Both the position numbers and the translations under genes were made by a program. From CAZEDL01 sp964585245 (lineage in GTDB: Bacteria > Patescibacteriota > Patescibacteriia > Magasanikbacterales > GWA2-37-8), in assembly GCA_964585245.1 (NCBI GenBank), contig CAZPCV010000016.1:1-27680 (forward strand): a DNA stretch of 27,680 nucleotides. The letters run 5' to 3'. Positions 16,574 through 23,185 of the stretch are shown here, piece by piece. The notes beneath the pieces were generated by a model. It saw only the letters and a program-made list of their open reading frames with translations, searched no databases and was not told where the DNA came from. The number at the start of each line of letters is the position of its first letter. Within the stretch, counting starts at the first letter, position 1.

Positions 16574-16607
16574 GAATTATTTTTATGTATGTTGGCTAAT
16601 AAATATT

Positions 16608-16626
16608 TCCGACGCAAGACAGGACA
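16608..16626 (+). promoter_or_regulatory. 19-nt motif shared with the previous secreted gene (copy 2)
   Basis: tccgacgcaagacaggaca, 15 of 19 positions identical to 15452-15470. It lies 124 nt before the ATG of the second secreted-protein gene. Confidence 0.4.
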
Positions 16627-16750
16627 ATATCAAAATAGTAATTTTATTTTTTTATACAAATATATTAATTTCTTTTGGTTATTAAATAGTGTCATGGAGG
16701 TCAAACATAAAACACCAGGCAATTTATAGTTGTACAAAATGGAGGTGATC

Positions 16751-17719
16751 ATGAGGTTAATCGTTGCCTTTATCTTGGTACTGTTGTTCGGGTGGGTACG
16801 TGCAGGGGAGGCACAGGCGCATGACGGACCACATAAATTTGGAAAAAATTTGACTAACACCCCCGAGGGGGTCGCTCAAAAATGTGATTTGCCTGGTTGT
16901 CCGGAGGTCAGATTGATCCCGGCCCGGCGAGCTCCTTCCCCGGGTGAGATGCAGACGCCTCCGGCGGTTCCTAACGAAGGATGGAGAAGGCCAGGCGTGC
17001 GCTTTAATTTTGGGAAAAAGGGTGCGCCAATTAATTTGAAAGACCAGCAAGGTGGACCGCAATTTGGTGAGGGGGTCGATATAAATTCTCCAGACCAGAT
17101 CAAAAAACCACCCCTGTTTGAATCTGTGCCGCCCCTTCCGGGAATCCCGCCAAGCCAGATCTTCCTCCCACTTCCAGCATTGCCAGAAAGTGTAGGTAGT
17201 CAGCCATTCCAGCCCGCACCGTTCAGCGGCCAGCCCACGAATCCATGGGTGGCGCCGCCGCTCGTGGGGCCATCTCCAGCGCCTTTACCGCCCTTGCCCA
17301 GCTATGGGCCGGGCGCCGACCAGCGACGCCCCGGATTTTTGGATCTTAGGAGTATGGCTGCCCCGCCTGGGCTAATCGGATCGGCGCTGCCTGCCATACT
17401 CGAATATGCAGGCTATGCCACCATCGGCGCCACTATTGTGGTGGCCAGTGGACCGTATTTGGTCTTGCAAGCCGCGACGGGCATGGAAAATACCGCGGCC
17501 TTGGCAGCAGAAGGCTTGGTCTTGCTGAGGTCAGCTGGCGGCTTTTTCGTGGTTCGAGCCGTAAGCGCGGCCGGTAGCCTGCTGGTGGCCCCTGGGTGTA
17601 CCAGCGCAGGCTGCGCGCCGCGGCCAAGCTTCCCTGGCAATAAGGCCCCCAGCCCGTTCGGTATTCCGGGCGTTCAATATCCTCTGCAGCCGCGCCCAAA
17701 ATCTTGGCCCAGCCGGTGA
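16751..17719 (+). CDS. Secreted Pro-rich protein, function unknown
   Basis: A 322-residue protein with a signal peptide (about 1-23, LIVAFILVLLFGWV, site AQA|HD). A long proline-rich extracytoplasmic region (about 55-205) follows, then two hydrophobic Gly/Ala-rich segments (about 208-245 and 247-281). The short tail has PGCTSAGC and PFGIPGVQYP at 302, similar to PFGLPGPQGP in the preceding gene. The layout matches that gene: signal peptide, Pro-rich and hydrophobic blocks, Pro-rich tail. ATG 16751 is chosen because a consensus SD (ggaggtga) lies 5 nt upstream; the frame is open further upstream from TTG 16730. GC-rich. It could be a surface or secreted effector; no family recognised. Confidence 0.7.
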   Translation: MRLIVAFILVLLFGWVRAGEAQAHDGPHKFGKNLTNTPEGVAQKCDLPGCPEVRLIPARRAPSPGEMQTPPAVPNEGWRRPGVRFNFGKKGAPINLKDQQGGPQFGEGVDINSPDQIKKPPLFESVPPLPGIPPSQIFLPLPALPESVGSQPFQPAPFSGQPTNPWVAPPLVGPSPAPLPPLPSYGPGADQRRPGFLDLRSMAAPPGLIGSALPAILEYAGYATIGATIVVASGPYLVLQAATGMENTAALAAEGLVLLRSAGGFFVVRAVSAAGSLLVAPGCTSAGCAPRPSFPGNKAPSPFGIPGVQYPLQPRPKSWPSR

Positions 17720-17749
17720 TCCTAGGGCTAGCTTGATAACCCACCATCA

Positions 17750-17811
17750 CTCTGAATTACGAAGTTAATTTGTTTCTAAGCAAATACACGGCACAGCTTC
17801 GTAATTCAGAG
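17750..17811 (+). repeat. Perfect 15-bp stem after the second secreted gene
   Basis: ctctgaattacgaag (17750-17764) pairs perfectly with cttcgtaattcagag (17797-17811). Inside, atttg and caaat can form a second hairpin. It starts 30 nt after the stop codon and has no U-tract of its own. Confidence 0.65.
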
Positions 17812-17825
17812 CCCCATTCTATACT

Positions 17826-17850
17826 AAAAAAACACTAAAATTTAGTGTTT
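17826..17850 (-). terminator. Terminator of the metallophosphoesterase operon
   Basis: Stem aaacact / agtgttt with an AT-rich loop. Read on the minus strand it is followed by a T-run, about 24 nt past the metallophosphoesterase stop. It could also stop plus-strand transcripts weakly. Confidence 0.65.
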
Positions 17851-17873
17851 AGATCAATTTAGTTATTTAGTAG

Positions 17874-18860
17874 TTATTGTTGGAGGGGTATTAAATTTAA
17901 TATAGCTACTTCTGGCGGAGTAAATAAACGCAGCGGTGCACCGGATTCACTGGTACCCACGGTGGTAAAAATAGGAATTCCTTGCCAGTAATTAAGCCAG
18001 CGATACACCATCGTTCCCAAGCGTACATCTACGCGGCCCAATGGTCCGAACCAAGGGAGCCATAATTGCCCCCCGTGCGTATGTCCCGAAATTTCAAGAC
18101 TAGGTTTTTTCAAATCATTAGGCCAATAAAGAATTCCGTCCGGATTATGGCTGATATTAATAAGAGGGACATGCAACAGCTCATCCAGTTGCGCCCATTG
18201 TTGCAGTGCAGAAAAATCAAACTGTTCGCGATACACATCATCCTGGCCGAACAAACAAATTATTTGTCCTTGGATCTTGGGGCACTCTAATGCATTAACT
18301 AACAGTGGGATTTTTAGAGTTTTAAAACGAGCTCGGACAAAATTCGATTTATCATAATTAGATTGATATCCGTATCCCCGATAACCATATTCGTGATTGC
18401 CTAAGATCGCAAATGTAGGGAATTTAGTGGCTACTTCTTTCAGGGGTGCCAGGTAGATGCTTTCATCGGCAACACTCCCGTCGTTCACAGTATAATCCCC
18501 GGCCATGATAACGAGGTCGGGTTTTAAACGGGTAATAGTGTTGGTTACTTTTTGTATCCAGGCTGTCTTTTTATATTCGCCGACATGCAAATCTGCAATC
18601 ACTGCCACTTTAAGTGGTGCTGTTAACCCAGCCACCGGAATCGTCACGCGTTTGACGTGTAGCCAGTTAGGTTCGATAAAACGGCTGTACAGTGCAGTAA
18701 TGATACTAAGGCTAAGTAGGGTAAGTAGGATAAAGGCTAATCGAGGATGCCGGCCTAAAAAGACGTTTTTATTTTTTCGATCACGATTAAAAAAATAAAA
18801 TAATAATCCTGCGATCAAAATATACCCGTAGACAATAATCAGGTAAAAATTTAAATCCAT
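17874..18860 (-). CDS. Membrane-anchored metallophosphoesterase (YkuE/YaeI-like)
   Basis: Calcineurin-like phosphoesterase. Relatives include UDP-2,3-diacylglucosamine hydrolases and cell-wall lipid phosphatases; the substrate here is unknown. It has 328 residues with two N-terminal membrane segments (about 6-25 and 42-58), then the catalytic domain. All metal-binding motifs are visible: ADLHVG (Asp90, His92), GDYT (121-124), GNHE (154-157), SHNPD (237-241) and GHTHGGQ (259-265). It follows the DUF1653 gene by 3 nt in one operon and ends at a terminator. Confidence 0.88.
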   Translation of the reverse strand: MDLNFYLIIVYGYILIAGLLFYFFNRDRKNKNVFLGRHPRLAFILLTLLSLSIITALYSRFIEPNWLHVKRVTIPVAGLTAPLKVAVIADLHVGEYKKTAWIQKVTNTITRLKPDLVIMAGDYTVNDGSVADESIYLAPLKEVATKFPTFAILGNHEYGYRGYGYQSNYDKSNFVRARFKTLKIPLLVNALECPKIQGQIICLFGQDDVYREQFDFSALQQWAQLDELLHVPLINISHNPDGILYWPNDLKKPSLEISGHTHGGQLWLPWFGPLGRVDVRLGTMVYRWLNYWQGIPIFTTVGTSESGAPLRLFTPPEVAILNLIPLQQ

Positions 18861-18863
18861 ACT

Positions 18864-19091
18864 CTAAGGGGAATATAAAAACCGGGGCACCGTGACACCG
18901 TCCACCGTAACCGATTCCATAAATTCTTTTTTTGGCCGCACGAACCAGGCTTCGTGCCCAACTTGGGGGTGATTGTAGAGGGCCTTGTAGACGACTAGTT
19001 CTTCCAGCGTTTCATGGTGAAAAGCAATACGTAATACTTCGTAAAAATTTCCTTTGTAGTGACGGTAGCGACCAAGAGTGAGATCGGTCAT
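18864..19091 (-). CDS. DUF1653 family protein
   Basis: A 75-residue protein. The text LGRYRHYKGNFYEVLRIAFH, then ETLEELVVYKALY, WFVRPKKEFMESV and VPRFLY matches DUF1653, a small beta-rich family of unknown role. The full domain is present. It is the first gene of the minus-strand pair with the metallophosphoesterase; the upstream region is AT-rich, with no promoter I can fix. Confidence 0.88.
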   Translation of the reverse strand: MTDLTLGRYRHYKGNFYEVLRIAFHHETLEELVVYKALYNHPQVGHEAWFVRPKKEFMESVTVDGVTVPRFLYSP

Positions 19092-19150
19092 AGAAAATAT
19101 AATGTATAGTTACAAAATAGTAGCAAAAAATGGCTTCTTAGTCTATGAAA

Positions 19151-19193
19151 TAAAAAATAAATACAGCTCCCATTGTTGGAAGCCGTATTTATT
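19151..19193 (-). terminator. Terminator after tRNA-Leu
   Basis: Stem aataaatac / gtatttatt (19156-19164 and 19185-19193) with inner agct/agcc pairing. On the minus strand it is followed by a T-run and lies directly after the tRNA 3' end. Confidence 0.7.
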
Positions 19194-19197
19194 ATAG

Positions 19198-19281
19198 TGC
19201 CCAGAGAGAGAATCGAACTCTCATGATGTCGCCATCGCGGGATTTTGAGTCCCGTGCGTCTACCAATTCCGCCATCTGGGC
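19198..19281 (-). tRNA. tRNA-Leu (anticodon CAA)
   Basis: On the minus strand the acceptor gcccaga pairs with tctgggc, with discriminator A. The D-arm has TGGCGGAATTGGTAGACGCA, the anticodon stem ggga/tccc holds the loop CTCAAAA (anticodon CAA, reads UUG), a long variable arm follows, and the T-arm contains GTTCGATTC. The long variable arm and the D-loop text are typical of leucine tRNAs. CCA is not encoded. Confidence 0.95.
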
Positions 19282-19308
19282 ATGTTGAATCTAGTTGAAG
19301 TAGTGCAT

Positions 19309-19337
19309 ATGATAACGTTTTCTTTTCAGCTTGTCAA
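19309..19337 (-). promoter_or_regulatory. Promoter of tRNA-Leu
   Basis: On the minus strand TTGACA, 17-nt spacer, TATCAT. It would start transcription about 20 nt before the tRNA. It overlaps the divergent parA promoter. Confidence 0.7.
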
Positions 19338-19351
19338 CGGTATGATATACT
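19323..19351 (+). promoter_or_regulatory. Promoter of parA
   Basis: TTTTCA, 17-nt spacer, TATACT, with an extended -10 TG (TGATATACT). The predicted start is about 27 nt before the parA ATG. It overlaps the tRNA-Leu promoter on the other strand by 15 nt. Confidence 0.6.
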
Positions 19352-19384
19352 GTGTTCTAGCGAAGCATATTCTAGGTTAATTTC

Positions 19385-20149
19385 ATGATAATATCTGTCG
19401 TTAATCAAAAAGGCGGGGTGGGCAAAACCACCACTGCCGTCAATTTGGCCGCGGCGTTATCCGAAGCAGGCAAATTTGTCTTGCTTGTTGATCTCGATCC
19501 CCAGGGTAATGCTACCTCTGGCCTGGGTGTGAAAGGCACTGATCTGGAACACGGGCTCTACCATGCGCTGGTGGGGCAAAAACGCCTGCATGATGTCGTA
19601 AAAAATACCGCTCATGCCGGGCTCCGCCTCGTGCCGGCGACACCTGATCTGGCTGGAGCTAACGTAGAACTCGTGAATGTAGAAGGCCGAGAATCAAAAT
19701 TATCTGATCTTTTGACCGAAGTCAGCCATGCCTATGATTATGTCCTCATCGATTGTCCGCCGTCCCTGGGAATCCTCACACTCAATGGGCTCGTGGCGGC
19801 TGATCATATTTTGATTCCAGTGCAAGCGGAGTATTATGCGCTCGAGGGCCTGGGCCAATTATTGAAGACAGTAGAGCTGGTCCAAAATAATTTGAAGCCG
19901 AGCGTATCGGTGTTGGGTGCAGTCCTCACCATGTTCGATTCGCGCACGCGTTTATCCGATGAGGTGCTACAAGAATTATACAAATATTTCCCCAGCAACA
20001 TTTTCCGCTCCGTCATTCCTCGCGCGGTGCGCCTGGCCGAAGCTCCGAGTTTTGGAAAAAGTATTTTTCATTATGAACCAAGCGGCAAAGGAGCGAAGGC
20101 GTATGAACGGTTAGCGCGAGAATTGCTTGAGCGGTTTGAAAGTCATTAA
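19385..20149 (+). CDS. parA: Chromosome partitioning ATPase ParA/Soj
   Basis: ATP-dependent DNA-binding ATPase that moves ParB-bound origins to daughter cells. It has 254 residues. The deviant Walker A is KGGVGKTT (residues 9-16), followed by LLVDLDPQGNATSGLG (Walker A') and YVLIDCPPSLG (Walker B). The C-terminal VIPRAVRLAEAPSFGKSIFH is characteristic of Soj-type ParA. There is no N-terminal DNA-binding extension, so it is the chromosomal type. It is followed by parB after an intercistronic hairpin. Confidence 0.96.
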   Translation: MIISVVNQKGGVGKTTTAVNLAAALSEAGKFVLLVDLDPQGNATSGLGVKGTDLEHGLYHALVGQKRLHDVVKNTAHAGLRLVPATPDLAGANVELVNVEGRESKLSDLLTEVSHAYDYVLIDCPPSLGILTLNGLVAADHILIPVQAEYYALEGLGQLLKTVELVQNNLKPSVSVLGAVLTMFDSRTRLSDEVLQELYKYFPSNIFRSVIPRAVRLAEAPSFGKSIFHYEPSGKGAKAYERLARELLERFESH

Positions 20150-20163
20150 AACACCAGAACATT

Positions 20164-20213
20164 AAAACATGAAAACAGTGGATGGTTATTTTGGTTACTG
20201 TTTTCATGTTTTT
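20164..20213 (+). terminator. Hairpin with T-run between parA and parB
   Basis: A 16-bp perfect stem (left arm 20164-20179, right arm 20197-20212) with a 17-nt loop, ending in Ts, starting 14 nt after the parA stop. It resembles a terminator, so it could attenuate transcription into parB or stabilise the parA message. Confidence 0.6.
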
Positions 20214-20229
20214 ATGCTTTTATGCTTTA

Positions 20230-21093
20230 ATGAATATGTCTCTTGGTCGTGGCCTTGGCGCCCTTATTACCCCTACCGGTGGATCTGCCCGCAAACAAAC
20301 GGTTCTGTCTACCGGCCAAACCGGTGGCGATAGAATTTGGACAATTCCTCTGAACGAAATTAAAGCCGACCCCAAGCAGCCGCGCCGCTTGTTTAAGCCC
20401 GAAGAATTACAGGAGTTGGCTGATTCCATCAAAGTGCATGGGGTATTACAGCCGATTCTAGTGCGTGAAAAAGACACGGGTGGGTACGAAGTTATTGCCG
20501 GTGAACGCCGGTTCCGCGCCTCGCAATTAGCTGGTATATCTACGATTCCCGCCATCGTGAAAAAATTTGCTGACAGGGAACGGTTGGAAGTGGCGTTGGT
20601 AGAAAACTTACAACGCGAAAATTTAAATCCGATTGAAGAAGCCTATGGGTACGAACGTTTGATTAAAGAGTTCGGCCTGACACAGGAACAAGTGGCCGAA
20701 AAAGTCGGCAAGAGCCGGCCAGCGGTAGCCAATCTGGTGCGCTTGCTTGGGTTGCCATCCGAAGTGCAGACGGCGCTCATCCAGGGAGAAATAAATACCG
20801 GCCAGGCACGATCACTGCTCACGCTCGCGAGCCCTACCGAACAGCTGGCTATGCTCGCATCAATGCGCGGGCAAAAAATAACCGTGCGCGAGCTGGAAGC
20901 CAAAGTGCGGACAGGGGCGCCACGATCCGTCCTTCCCCGCGATCCGAATCTGGCGTATCTAGAGAATGAACTTCGCTCGGCTTTGGGGGCGAAAACAACC
21001 ATTACGCCCAAAGCTGGGGGGCAGGGGATGATTACGATTCAGTATCACTCTACCGAAGAATTATCAGATATCATAAAAAAAATCACCTCTTAA
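20230..21093 (+). CDS. parB: Chromosome partitioning protein ParB
   Basis: parS-binding CTPase clamp that marks the origin region and stimulates ParA. From ATG 20230 it has 287 residues; ATG 20236 (MSLGRGLGALI, the usual ParB start) is equally possible. Upstream in-frame sequence would add a hydrophobic, non-ParB stretch encoded by the hairpin, so it is excluded. Motifs: LGRGLGAL; the N-terminal CTP-binding domain with PRRLFKPEELQELADSI, GVLQPILVR and GERRFRASQ; ENLQRENLNPIEEA; and a helix-turn-helix (LTQEQVAEKVGKSRPAVANL). No consensus parS site was found by eye in the window. A terminator overlaps the last codons. Confidence 0.95.
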   Translation: MNMSLGRGLGALITPTGGSARKQTVLSTGQTGGDRIWTIPLNEIKADPKQPRRLFKPEELQELADSIKVHGVLQPILVREKDTGGYEVIAGERRFRASQLAGISTIPAIVKKFADRERLEVALVENLQRENLNPIEEAYGYERLIKEFGLTQEQVAEKVGKSRPAVANLVRLLGLPSEVQTALIQGEINTGQARSLLTLASPTEQLAMLASMRGQKITVRELEAKVRTGAPRSVLPRDPNLAYLENELRSALGAKTTITPKAGGQGMITIQYHSTEELSDIIKKITS

Positions 21094-21106
21094 TGGGTGA
21101 TTTTTT
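21077..21106 (+). terminator. Intrinsic terminator after parB
   Basis: Stem aaaaaatcacc / ggtgatttttt. The left arm is inside the last parB codons and the right arm ends in a T-run. Confidence 0.85.
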
Positions 21107-21125
21107 ATTATTGATGAGTATGTAA

Positions 21126-21261
21126 GTGATGATACTTTTTGTCATCAAAAAGTATCCAAAAAGTGCTGAGGGGTTTCTGAACTCGCTATCGGAACAGAGG
21201 AAAATATTATCCTGTCTATTCTAGACGCTCAAACAGCAGAAACCCCCAGACCCCCGCGCAA
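21126..21261 (+). repeat. 136-nt structured intergenic repeat, copy 1
   Basis: Matches 24031-24165 over its length, with two long identical blocks (ccaaaaagtgctgaggggtt and on; gctcaaacagcagaaacccc and on). It contains a perfect 11-bp hairpin with loop tcat (21131-21156), and a long-range stem where ggggtttctg pairs with cagaaacccc. Both copies follow a terminator. It may be a mobile or RNA-coding repeat; see findings. Confidence 0.75.
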
Positions 21262-21281
21262 TGTGATAATCAATTACTTTA

Positions 21282-21299
21282 GTCCCCCCTTAGGGGGAA
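21282..21299 (-). other. GC-rich hairpin after relA
   Basis: A run of Cs pairing with a run of Gs (ccccc ttag ggggg type) about 20 nt beyond the relA/spoT stop. It has no T-run on the minus strand, so termination by it is uncertain. Confidence 0.3.
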
Positions 21300-21319
21300 C
21301 GATAGGTAATGTTAAACTG

Positions 21320-22852
21320 TTAAGTTTTTTCTATCGGAGGCGCGGTAGAAGATTTCCCTCGTTTATAAGGAATCATTTGGCGAAGCCAATTGCCTAGTGA
21401 GGTATTTTTCAGGGCATTTTTGATATGATTTTTAGCATGATGGGTTTTGACGGATTTAAGCCAATCGGGGCTGGGGCCTTTGCGGTTCTTGTCGGTAATG
21501 ATCGAGACCACGTCGCCGCTCTTGAGCGGGGTATCGAGCGCCACGAACAGATCGTTCACGCGCGCACCACTGCACTTGTTGCCGATATCGCTATGAATAT
21601 GATAGGCGAAATCAACTGGTGTCGCATCTTCGGGCAGGTCGATGACATCTCCATGCGGGGTAAAGACAAAAATACGGTTATGGAAAAAATCCACTTTTAA
21701 TTCTTCCATCCCCGACATGTTTACCAAAATTTCCTGTTGAATTTTCGCCAGTTCTTTGGCCCAGGCTACATCACGGGGCGGCCGCCGAGCTCCTTTTTCA
21801 TCGTAGAGCCAATGCGCGGCCACACCGAATTCGGCATCGGCATGCATGTCGGGTGTGCGGATCTGGAATTCCACAATGCGACCGCCATCGGCGAATACGG
21901 TGGTGTGCAAAGACGAGTAACCGTTCGGCTTGGGTTGTGCGATATAATCTTTGATGCGCCCCTTGAGTGGCCGCCAGAGCTGGTGAATGATGCCAAGCGT
22001 CGCATAGCAATCGCTTACATCGTTTACGATTACGCGTACCGCCACGATATCGTACATCTTGTCGGTTTCCCAGCCTTTACGTTCTAGTTTTTGGAATAAA
22101 CTATAGAGTTGTTTTTGGCGACCGTAGACATCGATTAATTTTATTCCGGCTTTGGATAATTCGGCCCGGATTTTCTCGGTAACTTTGGTAATGGAGTCGC
22201 CCTGGTCGGCCAGAAGTTTGTCACGCAGAGCTTTGGTCCTGGCAAATTCTTTGGGATGTACATGTGGGAACGACAGATCTTCTAGAAAGCCTTTGAATTC
22301 ACCCATGCCCAGGCGATGCGCGATCGGCGCATAAATTTCCAGACTCTCGAGCGCGATACGGTGGCGTTTTTTTTCGGGCAGTGCATCAAGCGTGGTCAGA
22401 TTGTGGGTGCGATCGGCAAATTTTATCACCATCACGCGCACATCCTCGGCCATAGCTACGAACATTTTGCGCAAGTTTTCCAAGTAACGTTCGATACCGC
22501 GGTACTTGAGCTTGCCGAGTTTGGTAATGCCCTCGATCATTTTGGCAATATCAGCGCCGAAATTTTTTTCGATTTCTTCGAGTGTGACGGCCGTATCCTC
22601 GGGCACGTCGTGCAACAGTGTAGCTACGATAATATTCGTATCCATGTGCATAGTAGCCAAGAGCCAGGCCGCCGAAAGCGGGTGGATGATATAAGGCACG
22701 CCCGATTTGCGCATCTGCCCGGCATGGGCGTTGGCCGCGAAATCATAGGCGAGGCGCACCATTTCTAGATCTGATGAGCCTCGATATGATTTGATCTCTT
22801 TGACGAGTTTGTCGATGGTTAGATCAGGGGGAAAGATGGCGGTGTAGGGCAT
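21320..22852 (-). CDS. RelA/SpoT (p)ppGpp synthetase/hydrolase lacking ACT domain
   Basis: Makes and breaks the stringent-response alarmone (p)ppGpp. It has 510 residues. The N-terminal HD hydrolase domain has His57, His81-Asp82 (LLHDVPEDT) and Asp147 (KFADRTHNL), so hydrolysis looks intact. The synthetase domain (about 235-350) shows GRQKQLYSLFQKL, KDYIAQPKPNGYSSLHTTVF and VEFQIRTPDMHADAEFGVAAHW, so synthesis also looks intact. A TGS domain (about 390-453, RIFVFTPHGDVIDLPEDATP) follows. The protein ends about 55 residues later, without the usual helical, zinc-finger and ACT regions of full-length Rel (over 700 residues). It has its own promoter upstream. Confidence 0.93.
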   Translation of the reverse strand: MPYTAIFPPDLTIDKLVKEIKSYRGSSDLEMVRLAYDFAANAHAGQMRKSGVPYIIHPLSAAWLLATMHMDTNIIVATLLHDVPEDTAVTLEEIEKNFGADIAKMIEGITKLGKLKYRGIERYLENLRKMFVAMAEDVRVMVIKFADRTHNLTTLDALPEKKRHRIALESLEIYAPIAHRLGMGEFKGFLEDLSFPHVHPKEFARTKALRDKLLADQGDSITKVTEKIRAELSKAGIKLIDVYGRQKQLYSLFQKLERKGWETDKMYDIVAVRVIVNDVSDCYATLGIIHQLWRPLKGRIKDYIAQPKPNGYSSLHTTVFADGGRIVEFQIRTPDMHADAEFGVAAHWLYDEKGARRPPRDVAWAKELAKIQQEILVNMSGMEELKVDFFHNRIFVFTPHGDVIDLPEDATPVDFAYHIHSDIGNKCSGARVNDLFVALDTPLKSGDVVSIITDKNRKGPSPDWLKSVKTHHAKNHIKNALKNTSLGNWLRQMIPYKRGKSSTAPPIEKT

Positions 22853-22879
22853 AGTCGGGAAGAGAGTAAGTATACAACC

Positions 22880-22908
22880 ATTATAGTGCGAGCACGGTGA
22901 AAAGTCTA
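22880..22908 (-). promoter_or_regulatory. Promoter of relA/spoT
   Basis: On the minus strand TAGACT, 17-nt spacer, TATAAT (perfect -10). The predicted start is about 20 nt before the ATG. Confidence 0.7.
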
Positions 22909-22964
22909 TTGTTTTTTGTATTAAATATAGGGCAAGAGAATAAATTATTTTTAGTGAAAGAAGA

Positions 22965-22993
22965 TTGACAAAATCGGTTGTTTGTGCTATACT
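22965..22993 (+). promoter_or_regulatory. Consensus sigma70 promoter for the GC-rich membrane protein gene
   Basis: TTGACA, 17-nt spacer, TATACT, with extended -10 TG (TGCTATACT). It shares the string tttgtgctatact with the promoter at 25177-25205 (one base differs just upstream). It would give an untranslated leader of about 185 nt. Confidence 0.8.
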
Positions 22994-22999
22994 ATGTTG

Positions 23000-23185
23000 T
23001 TACGTGCCTAATTTTAGCCAAAATTTAGCGCTTAACATAGCCAAATTGTAGTGTTAATAGAGAGTGTAACACTACGTTTGCACATACTTTGAAAATTTAA
23101 GAATGACCCGAGTTTGGCGCGATTGCGCTCGTTGAATGTTATTTTTAGCATTTAGAGAGCGCAAATTCGCGCCAAGGAGGTCGTT
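23000..23185 (+). promoter_or_regulatory. Structured 5' leader ending at a strong SD
   Basis: About 185 nt without a gene. It holds a perfect 9-bp hairpin (gtagtgtta 23048-23056 / taacactac 23067-23075). A long hairpin follows: ttggcgcga 23114-23122 with tcgcgccaa 23067+100, i.e. 23167-23175, and tgcgctc 23124-23130 with gagcgca 23157-23163. Its right arm ends inside the SD aaggagg (23174-23180), which lies 5 nt before ATG. It may stabilise the message or expose or mask the SD. Confidence 0.6.

Larger units (their letters stand above)
16454..16750 (+). other. Intergenic: 3' stem-loop, terminator and motif, no gene seen
   Basis: About 300 nt between the two secreted-protein genes. It holds a 9-bp stem closing a 49-nt loop (16474-16540), a terminator (16543-16573) and the second copy of the 19-nt motif (16608-16626), followed by a very AT-rich stretch up to the SD of the next gene. 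Confidence 0.6.

Noticed and set aside
19385..21093. parS sites near parAB
   Set aside because: No match to the usual palindrome TGTTTCACGTGAAACA was seen by eye in the window.
22768..22780. ctgatgag on the plus strand inside the relA/spoT gene, like a hammerhead core
   Set aside because: No matching GAAA strand, stem I or cleavage triplet around it.
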